DNA of 64,000 nucleotides. Source: Porphyra umbilicalis. Lineage: Eukaryota; Rhodophyta; Bangiophyceae; Bangiales; Bangiaceae. Below, piece by piece: positions 24,114 through 35,245 of the stretch. The notes under the pieces are model-generated. The model saw nothing but the letters and a program-made list of their open reading frames with translations, did not search any database and was not told the origin of the DNA. Made by a program: the position numbers and the translations under genes. Numbering within the stretch: the stretch's first letter is position 1; each line of letters begins with the position of its first letter. Where the stretch lies: positions 1 to 64,000 of the forward strand of contig KV918785.1 in NCBI GenBank assembly GCA_002049455.2, given 5' to 3'.

Positions 24114-26216
24114 ACACGAATGCAGACTGCCACCTCTGAAGCGGAGATCAGGTCCCGTGATCTAAGTAAATGTGTGCATCACTACACTTTGAGAGCACCC
24201 TGTCCTAGAGGCCAGGGAATTGAAGATCAGAATGCGTCAATCGCGTTAACAGAAAAGCCCTGTGGCCCCATTTCCTTAATAAAGAGATACGCTTCTCCTT
24301 CTTGGCGCAACGTGAAACGAATATGAGATGGTGACGAAGTGGTTGGGATTGCACTCAGAGGACAAGACAGACTTCAGGCTATGTCAGGATCCTCTCGATC
24401 CGGGGCGCTTTTCAGCACAATCGTTCTCCCAGAGGCCACACGAGCACGTGGCCTGGGGTATTCGGAGGGGCCACTTGACGATGATTTGAGCACATCCGCT
24501 GACCAGGTCGAACTGGTCCTGTCCGCGGGAGCCGTTCCCGGTCGACGGCGATCGTCGTCACCGTCGTCACTGCCACCGACGTCTTGTTACCCCCCCAGCA
24601 TTCTACCCCCCCGCCCCATACCGCTTCCCCTCCCGCTCCCTGGCATTGCCTCTATTCGTCATTGTCACCGCGTCGTCAAAGCCGAGATCGGACCCATCCA
24701 CCTGTAACTGGTCGTCCTTCTGTGTTCGTTTTCGCTGTCACCGTCGTCCTTTCCCCCGCCCCCCTCCACCCCGTGGTCTACAGATTTGCCACTGTTGCTA
24801 CGCCCGCCTGCTGGTAAGTGCCCCACTGCCCCCGTATTGACTGTTCCACATGGCGGGTACGATTGATTCTTCTCGCTGCCTACGATTCCAGCGTCGTTCT
24901 TTTTCCAGCAACAATCCGCTGACGACCACCTCTTTGTTGACCTGCTTTGTATCTCTCGTGCGTCATTTCCCGTTCTGTGTCTTCGGTGTGTGGCTGTCCC
25001 ACTTTCTCTCCAGGCCGCGACCCATGTTGTTATGACTGCGGTCGTTAGTGGAGGCGGGGGCTGCGTCAATGAGGGGGGATGGGGGGGGGCAGTGACAGCA
25101 AGGATTCATATTTGAGGGTGTTGGAAGTGGTCAAAAACCCTGAGCAGGGCAAAGTCACGATCGAACAACGCCAAATGGTCCGGTCGGGCCTTCCAGAGCC
25201 ACGACGACGAAAATTTTCTGGCAGGAAAATGCGGGCCTTGTCAATTTTTTTGAGAGAAACTCTCAACCTTAAGCTGCCAAATGTGGTGAGGGGGACTCAG
25301 CCAAAGCAGATTGCGGCCCCACCGTGTGAAGGAAGCGTGTCACGGCCAAGTCTCGGCTGTTGACTTGGGCAATGCGCCGGCTCTTGCCGGAAGCTGGTAA
25401 AGCTAGAGCTGCCAAACAGGGACGCTTCTTGCACGTCCACCAACGAAGTGACTAATCTCTTCGTCAACAAATGAGTGAGCGCATCGCGCTGCCGTTCCGA
25501 GAGCCAAAGGAAGAGGAGAGATACCTGGACGAGTGACCGCTGCTTCCACAAGGAGAGCTGGGCGATCGCCACGCCAGAGTGGCAGCCCGGGATCACGGTT
25601 TCCGGGCCTCATTCACATGGACTGTTGAGTGAGATGATGCCGTGCTCCCGAGCTGCGTGGCTGTCTGCTGTGGCAGACTGTCCTGGTGAGCCCAGATAGA
25701 CTTATCGGATGACAAAATGGCCCAGCTAACGTCAGGTCACGGCGACAAACACCTCCAACAAATACATCGTGCGCACACGATACCGGAGTCGAGCTGCTCT
25801 TCATATCCTCTTTTCTGGGGCATCGTGCAGACTGCCTCGCCACCACTGAGCCATTGTCGTGTTCGATTGGCCAATGCATTGACACGTTCCCGAAGCGTGG
25901 AACTGTCTTGTCTTAAGGCACAGATGCGATGCAGTCTCGCTGTGCGGGCGTCGATGCATCTGTCCAATCCATGAATAACGTCCAAAAATCCCGCATGAGG
26001 CTCGCGATCCCCGGCAGTTTGCACGGGTGGGCAGGACCCATTAGAAAAGCTGCCGCTCCCGATGTGGAAAGAACGTAACGGCCACTCCCATACGGCCAAG
26101 GGTGAGAGCATCTCCACCAATGCCTCAAACCGTCCAAACAGCCAAACGTGGCACCGTTTGGCCAAAGGGGGCATTGGTGGAGAAAGCGAGGTCCAAAACT
26201 AGAGTGCGACGGTGGT
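24114..26216. other. no supported gene
   Basis: Contains a pyrimidine-rich stretch (24540-24830) and short unrecognised frames (25079-25363 plus, 25737-26174 minus). Near 26107-26185 there is a small inverted repeat with the motif CATTGGTGGAGA, which recurs at 50.25 and 50.53 kb. Confidence 0.35.
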
Positions 26217-26845
26217 ATGGTGCGTGTCCCAAAAATGAGACATGCGCGTTTTCTGAAGGACTGACACATCACTGCACGGGGGCAGGTGGGGTCGGGTACG
26301 AGAAAATTCTCGACTGGCCTCCATGGAAAGAGCCTCTCCCGACGCGTTCTTGGCTGACAACTCCTTAGCACCCGCCTGTGGGCACTGTTCTGTGGACCTC
26401 TCAGATAGCCCCGATCTTGGAGCCAGTCTTTTTCAGGTTCTTGGGGTTACAGGTTTGCAACGCCAAGGCTCATGTGCTAACTGGAGCTTCAATGAGGGAT
26501 GTCCCAAATCGTGTTTTCTTCACAGGGGGCTACATGGGGGTCTTTTTCACGTTTTTATTGGGAAGGTCGTGCCCTTTTCTTCGTGCACGAACTGTCAGCA
26601 CATGCCTGCTCTAGTATCCGTTCATTTGATTGGGGCGCGTGGTCGTCACCTGTCGAAGCTGCAATGAATGACACGATACCCCGTGACACGTCAGGAGGTG
26701 CCGCCTCCGCTAACACTGTCAGGGGCCGTTTTGGAAGCACAGTGGGACCGAGTGGGTCACATTACATTATCGGACCGTTGCAGAAGGCCAGTGGGCCGAG
26801 AAAAAAATAAAAAACCGCGATGTCTCATTTTTGGGACACGCACCA
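26217..26845. mobile_element. 629-bp Tc1/mariner-type MITE
   Basis: A 26-nt terminal inverted repeat (26217-26242 and 26820-26845), starting TGGTGCGTGTCCC and containing AAAAATGAGACAT, is a perfect match between ends. Both ends are flanked by TA, the target duplication of Tc1/mariner elements. There is no transposase frame, so it is non-autonomous. Perfect repeats suggest recent movement. Confidence 0.85.
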
Positions 26846-27088
26846 TATGACGGCCCAAAAATAGCCCTCCTCACATTTTCTAATCCCTTAATGCATCTTG
26901 TGGTGGCCTCGCGGGATCGCCATTCTTTTGGAGCTTGAACGGTAGCGCCACTTCAAACAGGCCTGTTTGGAGACGCCCCGAGTCGGTTGGCCAACCCCTG
27001 GTTCCCTGATCGGACCACGAAAGCCAATGGAAAGCGTGACCCGTGGCTTGCAGACAGTTGCGAGACGATCTGGCAGTCATGGAGATTC

Positions 27089-27117
27089 TATGGCAGATCC
27101 CTGTTCTTTGGACCCCC
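27089..27117 (+). repeat. 29-nt sequence repeated inverted at 50054-50082 (left copy)
   Basis: Identical over 29 nt, as reverse complement, to 50054-50082; contains GGCAGATCCCTGTTCTTTGG. Similarity stops abruptly on both sides. The pair lies either side of the 23-kb block with the zinc-finger and E(z)-like genes. Confidence 0.85.
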
Positions 27118-27686
27118 CCCGGCAGCACGTTTGCGGGAAACGCGTTTGACCCCCCGCCGTTGTACCGTCAGGGCAGGCACGTTTTGGGATTCGGCCTCGT
27201 TTGCTGACAGCGCGTGCAGTCACGAGGCGAAAGGTCGCGACATCAGAGACCGAGCACGCGACGCCGAGAGATCAATCGCGGAGAGACCGGACATCTGTGG
27301 ACCGATGTTCTAACAGTGTGGCTCAAGGCCGCTAATCGTGCCTCGCGGGCCGCTCAGATTGGAAACGTGCTCCACTTCGTGTCGCTGCCCCCTAATCGGG
27401 CCAAAGAATCCTTAAGCGAGACCCCTGACAGAGGGCCTCAGGCGAGGTCCTCGGATTTCATCCGCTTTCCGGTCCCGAATGTGGGGCTTCTGACCCTGGA
27501 TTTTTAGAAACGTGCTCCACTTCGTGTTCCTCGCTGTGGGGTGCAAACGGTATAAGCCGGTGTGCAAAGCTTAGAAAGGTGGGCTACAAGGAGATTACAT
27601 TGTCGTGTGATTGCCGGTGCCTGGATCTGCGGGCCTGCGATTGGACCAGCAGTCACCGAGGGTCGTCAAAAAACGGAGCGGGGCAC

Positions 27687-29825
27687 ATGTGTTGGCGCCC
27701 AGGCCGTCCCGATCTGGGCTTTCTTGCGCACAGCGATGTGGTCTGTGCATGTGATTGCGGTAAGTCCCACACGTACTGTAGCCCCTGCCAAAGCGCCTCC
27801 TCCGCCGCACTCTCTCTCCTTGCGTCCTCTTCCACTGCGCTCCATTCGTGTTTCTCAACGTCTTTCTTTCGTGCAGGCCGAGGACCTGTGCTGCCGTGCG
27901 GACGGGCAAGCTGCCCAGCGCATTGTATACGCTCGTCGATCCCTGTCTGCGTGAGCCGCCACGTCGTGCACGGTGGTGTCGTGAGGAGCGCGGCGTCTCT
28001 GACTCGCCTTCTTTTTTGTGGGCTGTGTTTCGTCGGGGTTCGGCTTGGCCAGTACGTTCGAGTGTCTCGGGAAACGACGGGGCGGTGCCTTCTATGCAAC
28101 TTTGACTTGGGTGTCGACGCCAATGGGGTGCAGCGCACGGGGTCACACACGCAGCGCACGTGCGGCCTCAAATCCATGCCTTGTCGTCACGCACTTCCAG
28201 TCGGACACCCGTTTCGCAAAGACGGGGCCTGCTTCGAGGTGGACTTTTGCCACCACACGAAGTGCACCAAGTGCTCCGTCGTTGGGCACCATGTCAGCAC
28301 TCTCGTGTTGTCGCCGGATCGCTTCCAGATGGACAACAAGACGGGCAACGTGACGCGTCGGCGGACGGCGCCACCGCTTAGCAGCTCTGATTACGTTTGC
28401 CCCCTCGTCACTGACGCTGTGGTCGCTGAGTGGGTGCGTGCGCACCATGCGGCTTGCTGGGCGGACTGGCGGCAGTCGCAGGAGGCGGCTGCGGCAGCTG
28501 CCGACATCGTCGCCAACATCCATCAATCGGGGCTGCGTACGGTCGCGGCGGCCGACTTAATGGCGGGGACCGGCATCGTCGCCGCGTCAAACATCGCGGA
28601 TAACTGGCCAGTTTTTCAGGCGATGGCGATTGCGCTGGACGATCCCGACCAGACGGCCGTCGGGGCGGCGCTGGCCGCCGCTGCTTCGGCCACGACGGCA
28701 GCGGCGGGGGGTGGATTGGGGCGTGGGGTTCGACGGGGGAGGGGTGCTGCGGGCAGCGGCGGGCGCGGTCAGGCCGCTCTTGGTCACGGTGATGGCCGTG
28801 GTCGCACTCCTCGTGGTGGTGGCTCCGGGGGGGCCGCTGAATCCGGGTCGACCATCGGATCCGCTGGCCGGGGCATGGGATCTACTGCGGGCTCTGTTGG
28901 CATGGCTGCTGCAGCCGGGACTGGGACGAGCGGTGGTGTTCGTGCTGCCGAGGAGACACCCGGCAGGCGCAATGTTCGAGCGCGCTCGATGAATTCGTTA
29001 GATTTGCCCTCGGGCGTTGATCGACGGGCATCGACGACGGGGACTGGTGGAGGAGGGGGGAGGCGGGTAGGCTCGCGCGGGGCGTCTCCGCCCACGGATA
29101 ATGCGGCGCGTGCAGGTGGCCCGAGTGACCTCCCAGCCCGGTCCGCCGCGCTGATGGCGCGTGCGCACGTGACACTGATGCAGTCGAACGCCCTATGTGC
29201 CGCCGACTCCGTGTCGCGCCTGACGGCCACTGGCTCTGGGTCGACGGAGCCAGTGGCGGTAGTGGCGGCAGCGCGGGCTCGCGCGTCGGATGCCGGTGGT
29301 CCCGCAGCGGCCGTGGCTGTTGTGGCAGCCCCTCTTCACTTGACGTGGAAGACGGGGGAGCGGGAGAAGTTTTCGGCGGTTTCGGTGTTTGACTGCCCGG
29401 CCGTGAGTCGGATGACGTCGACGCAGCTGGCGTCCGCGGCGTTCAAGGGCGCCCTGAAGTCCCACGCCATCAACTCTCCCACCGTGGAGGCCAAGTTTAT
29501 CCTCGGTGCGGAGGACCACTTTCTTATCGGACTGAGCATCACGTGCGGGGGGGTGTCGCCTGCGGACGTGGCGGAGCAGCTTGTCTCGCGCCGTGTCGAC
29601 CGTTCAAACGCCAACCTCATGCTGCTCGTTGCCTCGTGGTGCCAGAAGTTCGTCACAGAGAACATGGTGGCGGCGGCGGTGCTCGGTCATGCAGGTGTGG
29701 ATGGGGGGGTAGACGGGGAGTCGGACGGTGACGCGGAGGCCCGGGACGACACGGCTGGTGCAGCCGATCCGTCCAACAGTCGTGGTCGCGGACACTGCGG
29801 GGGTGCTGTGAGCGATGATGAATAG
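27687..29825 (+). CDS. zinc-finger gene A, unknown function, two exons
   Basis: Not a known family. Exon 1 starts at ATG 27687. A consensus intron (GTAAGT at 27760 to CGTGCAG at 27876, 117 nt, with a pyrimidine tract) leads into exon 2, which ends at TAG 29825, about 673 residues in all. The N-terminal third has a Cys/His cluster: CLLCNFDLG, then His and Cys, CRHALPVGHPF, and CTKCSVVGHH, followed by DYVCP. The same arrangement is in gene B at 41.4 kb. The middle (about 28650-29300) is Gly/Ala/Arg-rich and disordered with RGG-like motifs. The C-terminal region (KTGEREKFSAVSVFDCP to GHAG) looks folded. It ends in an acidic tail. A tandem array starts about 170 bp after the stop. Role unknown; nucleic-acid binding is a guess from composition. 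Confidence 0.65.
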   Translation: MCWRPGRPDLGFLAHSDVVCACDCGKSHTYCSPCQSASSAALSLLASSSTALHSCFSTSFFRAGRGPVLPCGRASCPAHCIRSSIPVCVSRHVVHGGVVRSAASLTRLLFCGLCFVGVRLGQYVRVSRETTGRCLLCNFDLGVDANGVQRTGSHTQRTCGLKSMPCRHALPVGHPFRKDGACFEVDFCHHTKCTKCSVVGHHVSTLVLSPDRFQMDNKTGNVTRRRTAPPLSSSDYVCPLVTDAVVAEWVRAHHAACWADWRQSQEAAAAAADIVANIHQSGLRTVAAADLMAGTGIVAASNIADNWPVFQAMAIALDDPDQTAVGAALAAAASATTAAAGGGLGRGVRRGRGAAGSGGRGQAALGHGDGRGRTPRGGGSGGAAESGSTIGSAGRGMGSTAGSVGMAAAAGTGTSGGVRAAEETPGRRNVRARSMNSLDLPSGVDRRASTTGTGGGGGRRVGSRGASPPTDNAARAGGPSDLPARSAALMARAHVTLMQSNALCAADSVSRLTATGSGSTEPVAVVAAARARASDAGGPAAAVAVVAAPLHLTWKTGEREKFSAVSVFDCPAVSRMTSTQLASAAFKGALKSHAINSPTVEAKFILGAEDHFLIGLSITCGGVSPADVAEQLVSRRVDRSNANLMLLVASWCQKFVTENMVAAAVLGHAGVDGGVDGESDGDAEARDDTAGAADPSNSRGRGHCGGAVSDDE

Positions 29826-29994
29826 GGGGAGGAGAATGACTACTAGTGAGTGCATGTCTTTTATTTACATCCCTGCACTATGCATACGTAGTGCATGTAC
29901 TTTTTTGACATATGGACACGCGACGCCGCCGTCGTCCGTACGGCGCCGCAGTTGGCGGCCGTCAAACGTCGTGCATGAGGTTAGACAGGCTTCC

Positions 29995-30925
29995 CCCGCG
30001 GCGCCTGCACGGCAACACGGAGGCGCAGTTGGTGCACGTCCCGTCGTCGGCGGCGGCGTTGGGCATCACGACCGACGCGCAGGTGGTACAGATGCAGGTG
30101 GGGACGGTGCGCGTGACGGCGTTGCCGGTGCCGACGCGGAGCAGGGAGCGCGTTGCGCGCGAGGTTGGTCGTGGCGTCGCCGGAGCCGACGTGGAGCAGG
30201 GAGCGCGCCGCGCAAGCCGTTGGTCGTGGCGGCAGTTGTGTACGTCGTTGAAACGACGAGCCAGTTGGTGCACGTCCCATCGTCGGCGACGGCGTCGGGT
30301 ATCACGACCGTCGCGCAGTTGGTTCAGATGCAGGTGGGGACGTTGCGCGTGACGGCGTTGCAGGTGCCGACGCGGAGCAGGGAGCGCGTAGTGCGAGCCG
30401 CTGGTCGTGGCGTTGCCGGCGCCGACGTGGAGCAGGGAGCGCGTCGCGCAAGCCGTTGGTCGTGGCGGCAGTTGTGTACGTCATTGAAGCGACGAGCCAG
30501 TTGGTGCACGTCCAATCGTCGGCGACTACGTCGGGCGTCACGACCGTCGCGCAGGTGGTACAGTTGCAGGTGGCGACGTTGCGCGTGACGGCGTTGCAGG
30601 TGCCGACGCAGAGCAGAAAGCGCGCCGCGCAAGCAGTTGGTCGTCGCGTCGCCGGCGCCGACGCGGAGCAGGGAGCGCGTAGCGCGAGCCGCTTGTCGTG
30701 GCGTTGCCGGCGCCGACGTGGAGCAGGGAACGCGTCGCGCAAGCCGTTGGTCGTGGCCGCAGTTGTGTACGTCGTTGAAACGACGAGCCAGTTGGTGCAC
30801 GTCCCATCGTCGGCGACTGCGTCAGGCGTCACGACCGTCGCGCAGGTGGTACAGTTGCAGGTGGCGACGTTGCGCGTGACGGCGTTGCCGCTGCCGACGC
30901 GGAACAGGGAGCACGTCGCGCGGGC
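29995..30925. repeat. tandem array 1, four units of 236-291 bp
   Basis: The block CAGTTGGTGCACGTCC recurs at 30026, 30262, 30498 and 30789 (spacing 236, 236, 291). Units contain internal repeats of GACGCGGAGCAGGGAGCGCG. Three plus and three minus frames stay open over long stretches, but unit lengths are not multiples of three, so no single repeat protein is implied. Confidence 0.85.
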
Positions 30926-31507
30926 GGTCGGGCGAGGCGGGCGGGTGGGGGCTGTCGAGATGGGCGGAAGTTCGTGGCACGAAGGTGTCGCTGTCGTCGA
31001 CAAGGTGTGGCTTTCGCGGTAATGGGGTTGTGTGGATGGCCGGGCGTCCGGAGGGGGTGAGGATTGGGCCGTGACGGCCTGCAAACGACCACGGCGCCAG
31101 CGGCAGTGAACGCCACTGGCGTTCAGTCAGAGGCGTGACAGCCGGAGTTGGGCGTCGGGCCGGACCAAGTGGAACGAAATTGGCTTCGAGCAGTGCAAGG
31201 GGCGCGGTGCTTGTGTCTTGGACGGACGCGTCCGGAGGGCCCAAATTGAATGCACGATTGATCAATGTGAATGGGACAAATATCGGATTTGAGGTCGCAA
31301 ATACGCCGCTCATGTCTCATGTCACATTCTGATTGGTCTGATCTGAGAAGAAGCACCAGACGCCCCGCTGCTGTGTCAATTCCGAAGCACCTCGAGCAAG
31401 CGGGCGTGCTTCGATCTGCGTGCCATCATTGTCGGTCGTTGTCAGCCGTCAGCGGTCGCGAGTACGTGCCATTGGTCGCTGCCTCGTGGTTGTCTGGGGT
31501 CCGCACG

Positions 31508-34500
31508 ATGGATGCAGCGCGTCGTGGCTCTGACGAGGCATTCGTGGACGAGTGGCCAAACGCGGAAGGAGCCCTGTCTGATGTCGACTCGGACGCTGAA
31601 GAAGGTGAGCGCGCTGCTGCTGTCGCCGGCGATGCACGCAGCATCCATCGTGTTGCTTATCGTCTGTACGGGCGAGCAGGGCGCCGCGCGCGTCAGCGTC
31701 GCAGCGCGGAAGTTCGTATTGCTATTGCTGTGAACCGTCAAACGGTATTGAGGTGTGCGCGGTATGTGGCGGCGGCGGGCGCGGGCGCCGACGTTCGCTT
31801 GGCACCCATTGAGGCTGCGATTGATCCGTGTGGTGTGAGGTCGGACGCCTCGGTCGTTCTTCGCGATGGCGCCGTATTGCTGGTGGAGGCAAAAGGAGTG
31901 TCCCAAGGTGGCCCGAGTGGCCGTGGCGGCTCGTGTGGTGGCACTGCTGGCGGGGGAAGTCCTGCTGGGAACGATGCAGTGCTTGGAGCAGCCGTCGTGG
32001 AGCTGGATGCCAGGAAGAGCAACCCCCCCCGCAAGAGGCAGCGCACGATATTGGAGTTCATGCGAGCGTCACGAGCCTCGCCGCTTGTCCCGCGCGAAGT
32101 GAGAGCGGGTTGCCACGGCGTCCCCCAACCGTCTCGCTCGTCGCCCCCTACCCTGCCCACCGCACACGGCCTCGGCTCTGCTGCTGCCGCGCGTGAAGCT
32201 GGTGGCATTGACGCCGCTGATGCTGCTCGTGTGGCTTCCCGGTCGACAAGCGAGGCGACCACTGCCGCAACTGACGCCCCAGAGCGGGCGGTGCCAGTTG
32301 TGATATTGCCCGCGGTTGAGCGTCTCCCGACGGCGTCAGCGTATACGTCGATGCGGCGGTCGTGGCGACGGGTCGAGGGCGTTGCCTCCTTCAGGCACAC
32401 TCCTTACCTCGGAGACACCGACGACGCGCATGCTGCGGCGGCGCCCATTATGCGCAAGAACGAGTGGACGGCCCCCAACTGTAACCGTGACGGCAGTGAC
32501 GCGTCAGACGATGAGTTTACCCACCTCGGAAATCGATACCATTCGCTTGAAGAGCGGACCTTCCGGATGACGCAGCGCGCCGGCGTGTACGCAGTTGTTC
32601 AAGCGCTTGGTGACTCGCCGGCGGTGGTGCACACCTTGAGCGAGGTGCTGGGGGAGACGCTGCCTCACATGACGCACGTGGTTGAGCTCGTCCAGCGGAG
32701 GGGGGATGACCACCGCCGCGCCGCGTCAGAGCGCGAGGCGCAGGCCACCCGCCAAGGCGCTCTGGAGCAGCTGACGGGTGGCGCCAGCCTCGCGGGGGTG
32801 CTCGCTAGCGGCGCTGTACGGGAGCAGGGCGGTCGTGTGGCTGGTTCTGCGTTTCTAAGCCGCGGGAGCGGCGCTCCCGAGGCCCGAGTGCGAGGCGCAC
32901 CGGCCGCTTTTGGGGCCTCCACGTCTGCGGCTGCGGCGTCAGCGGCCGACGTCGCAGCCGCCCGCCTCCCCCTTTTGAGTCGTGTGTGGGCTCTGCGGCA
33001 AGCCGAGCTAGTTCGGCAGTCGCACACGGAGAGCGACGCGATGCGCAACGACGCCGCTGCTGTTCGGACGCTACGCACAGTCGTTCGAGCTCATGGCGGC
33101 GCAGATGCTGCCGCGCACCTGCCGTCTGTCGGCACTCTGGTCGGTGCTGGCCACGCGGCGCCAACCGGCGCTAGTGTTGCCGGACCCGCTATAGCGGTGG
33201 CGGGCGAAGTGCAGCTGCCGCAAAGGGGACATTTGAGTCGTCTCTTGTGCCGTGTCTGTCTGCGGTGTGCGTGTCGACTGCACGGCGCACGTGACGGCGA
33301 CCCGCTAGCTGTGCCGCTTCCCCCTCGCCCGGTTGGTCTTCCTCGTGGCGCCGACGGTGCAGACGCGGACGGGCTAGAGTGGTCTCCCCGCCGCGCTTGG
33401 GGCGACTCGGCAGTCGCCCCAGTTGCCCCACGCGCCGGCGCAGGCGCACGGTTCTCGGCTTACTTCGACTGGGCGGACGCGACGGGTCTGCATGTTGGTC
33501 CGAGTGTCGAGTGACGTGTTTGATCGGCCGTCGCCAACGACGCGCGGCGAACAGATGTTGGGCCAGATACAGGGTGCCGCGGCCGCCCGACGGTTTCCAC
33601 TGTTGTGGCTTACAGCGTTGCTGTTGCCCCACGCGATGGCGACGTCGCCGGGCGTTTCGCGGGTGGCACCAGGCGCGCCACTGCCGGCGGGACTGGGTCA
33701 CCCGCTTTTAGCAACGCTGTCGGCGCTTCTGTTGGCGATGGTTCGGCCGTTGTAGTTGGTACCTCCTCGGCGAAGTGCGACGCCGATGCTCCTCGGCCTC
33801 CAACCACTCATGCGGAGGATGTGGAAGTCGCACGTGTCGATGACGTCTGGCAGCGGCCGTCGTTGTCTTCTCTGTGGCGTGGGCGGTGCGCCCGAGTCCA
33901 CCACTCGGCAATCGCCCAGGCGGCAAGTGGGTGCTTTGAGTGCCGTCTCGACCCCCGCGTGCGAGCTGTTATGCGTTCCGTGCCTCGTGCTGTGGGCGGT
34001 TGGCGAGTCGACCAGGTGGGGCTGCTGCAGATGGGAGCTGACATTGTCGCTGTGCAGGACACCTGCCGCCTTGCTCAATTTGTGGCTGGCAAGACGTGTC
34101 GCCGCGTGGCTGAGTTTTTTGAGGGTCCGGGGCTCTCTCTGCTCTGCGCGTCACCGGTGGAGCAGCCGTTGCAGGACCCTGGCCTGGAAGCTGTCGGGTG
34201 TTCTGAGGCGACGGCGGGGAGTTGCGCCGGCGGGTTGGACGAGGACAGCGGGGGGTCGGCAACGGCGTCGCAGTGCTCCCCTGCCCCGCATGGCTCTCTT
34301 TGCAGCTCTCGGGCCTCCCGTCAATCGGGCACGACCAACAGCCAGGACGACCCCTGCGCGCCGGACGAAGTGCACGAGCTTGCGCCCTGCTTTCACAGCG
34401 GGGAGTGTACAGAGGAGCGGTGTCGGTGCGCGCGCACCGGGTTGGCGTGCGAGAAGACGTGTGGGTGCGCTCAGTATCGCTGAACGGCGGGCTCGCCGTC

Positions 34501-35245
34501 TTCGGCAGGCTTGGGCTCTGCACACTCAATCGGCGAGAGTGTCCTAGCGCCTGGGTCTCGGTTGTGCGGTCGTCGCATCTGGTGTGCATGTGTGCCGCCG
34601 TCGAGGTGCGACACGGATGAGTGCCCGTGTTTGGCGGTCGACAGGGAGAGCGACCCCGATGCCTGCGACACTTGCGGTGCGCATTGGCATCCAAGCACTG
34701 GGGTCGACGGTGCGCCTCACTCACCGGATGACGGCGTGCACCGTGCCGGTGCGCAGGTACTACGAGGAGCGGGGTTGCTGATTGCGGCTGACGTTGAGAG
34801 CGGGGGTGTCGCTGCCGGAGGCGTTGTAGGCCGCCGTCGCTGGCGCAACGTCCAACTCCAAGTCGGTGCCCGCGTTCGTTGCGTGCTTGGTCGCTCGGAC
34901 GCTCACGGATTCGGTGTCTTCGCTGCTGAAGGTGCGGCGCAAGGCGACTTTGTTGGTGAGTACGTCGGTGAACTCATCTCAAGTGCGGAGGCGGCAGCGC
35001 GTGGGCGCGTGTACGACGCCAAGGGGGTGAGCTTCCTGTACTCCATCACCAAGACGATGAACACAGACGCTACACGGGTGGGCAACCGGCTGAAATTCAT
35101 GAACTACCGCACGACGGAGCATGCCAACGTCGAGGCGAAGCTGTTGAGCGTGTGTGGCGAGATGAGAGTCGGGTTGTTTGCCAAGGCGCCGCTGTGTGCC
35201 GGGGAGGAGTTGTTCTTTGATTATGGATACGAGGTGCCAGGGTGA
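31508..35245 (+). pseudogene. E(z): Enhancer-of-zeste [E(z)]-like Polycomb methyltransferase homologue with three in-frame TGA
   Basis: Homologue of the catalytic PRC2 subunit that methylates histone H3 Lys27. A single frame of 1245 codons from ATG 31508 carries, in order: an acidic and Arg-rich N-terminus; a region (about residues 300-400) like the linker preceding the second SANT domain of plant E(z), with EERTFRMTQRAGVYAVVQAL; a SANT2-like block at about 832-870 (GGWRVDQVGLLQMGADI, KTCRRVAEFF); a Cys-rich pre-SET CXC region in two halves (PCFHSGECTEERCRC, CEKTCGC, then CACVPPSRCDTDECPC, DACDTCGA); and a C-terminal SET domain (GFGVFAAEG, DFVGEYVGELI, GRVYDAKGVSFLYS, RVGLFAKAPLCAGEELFFDY). 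TGA codons lie at 33512, 33521 and 34481. In the SET core the invariant Asn-His-Ser is Asn-Tyr-Arg, and the Tyr of the KYMCSF-type motif is missing, so it is probably catalytically dead. GTGAGT at the last codon and a 66-nt GT..AG span over the third TGA leave some room for extra introns. The gene is flanked on both sides by tandem arrays. Confidence 0.85.

Noticed and set aside
33500-33560. A short intron removing the first two TGA codons of the E(z)-like gene
   Set aside because: No donor close to GTRAGT, and the GT..AG pairs examined there did not keep the frame.
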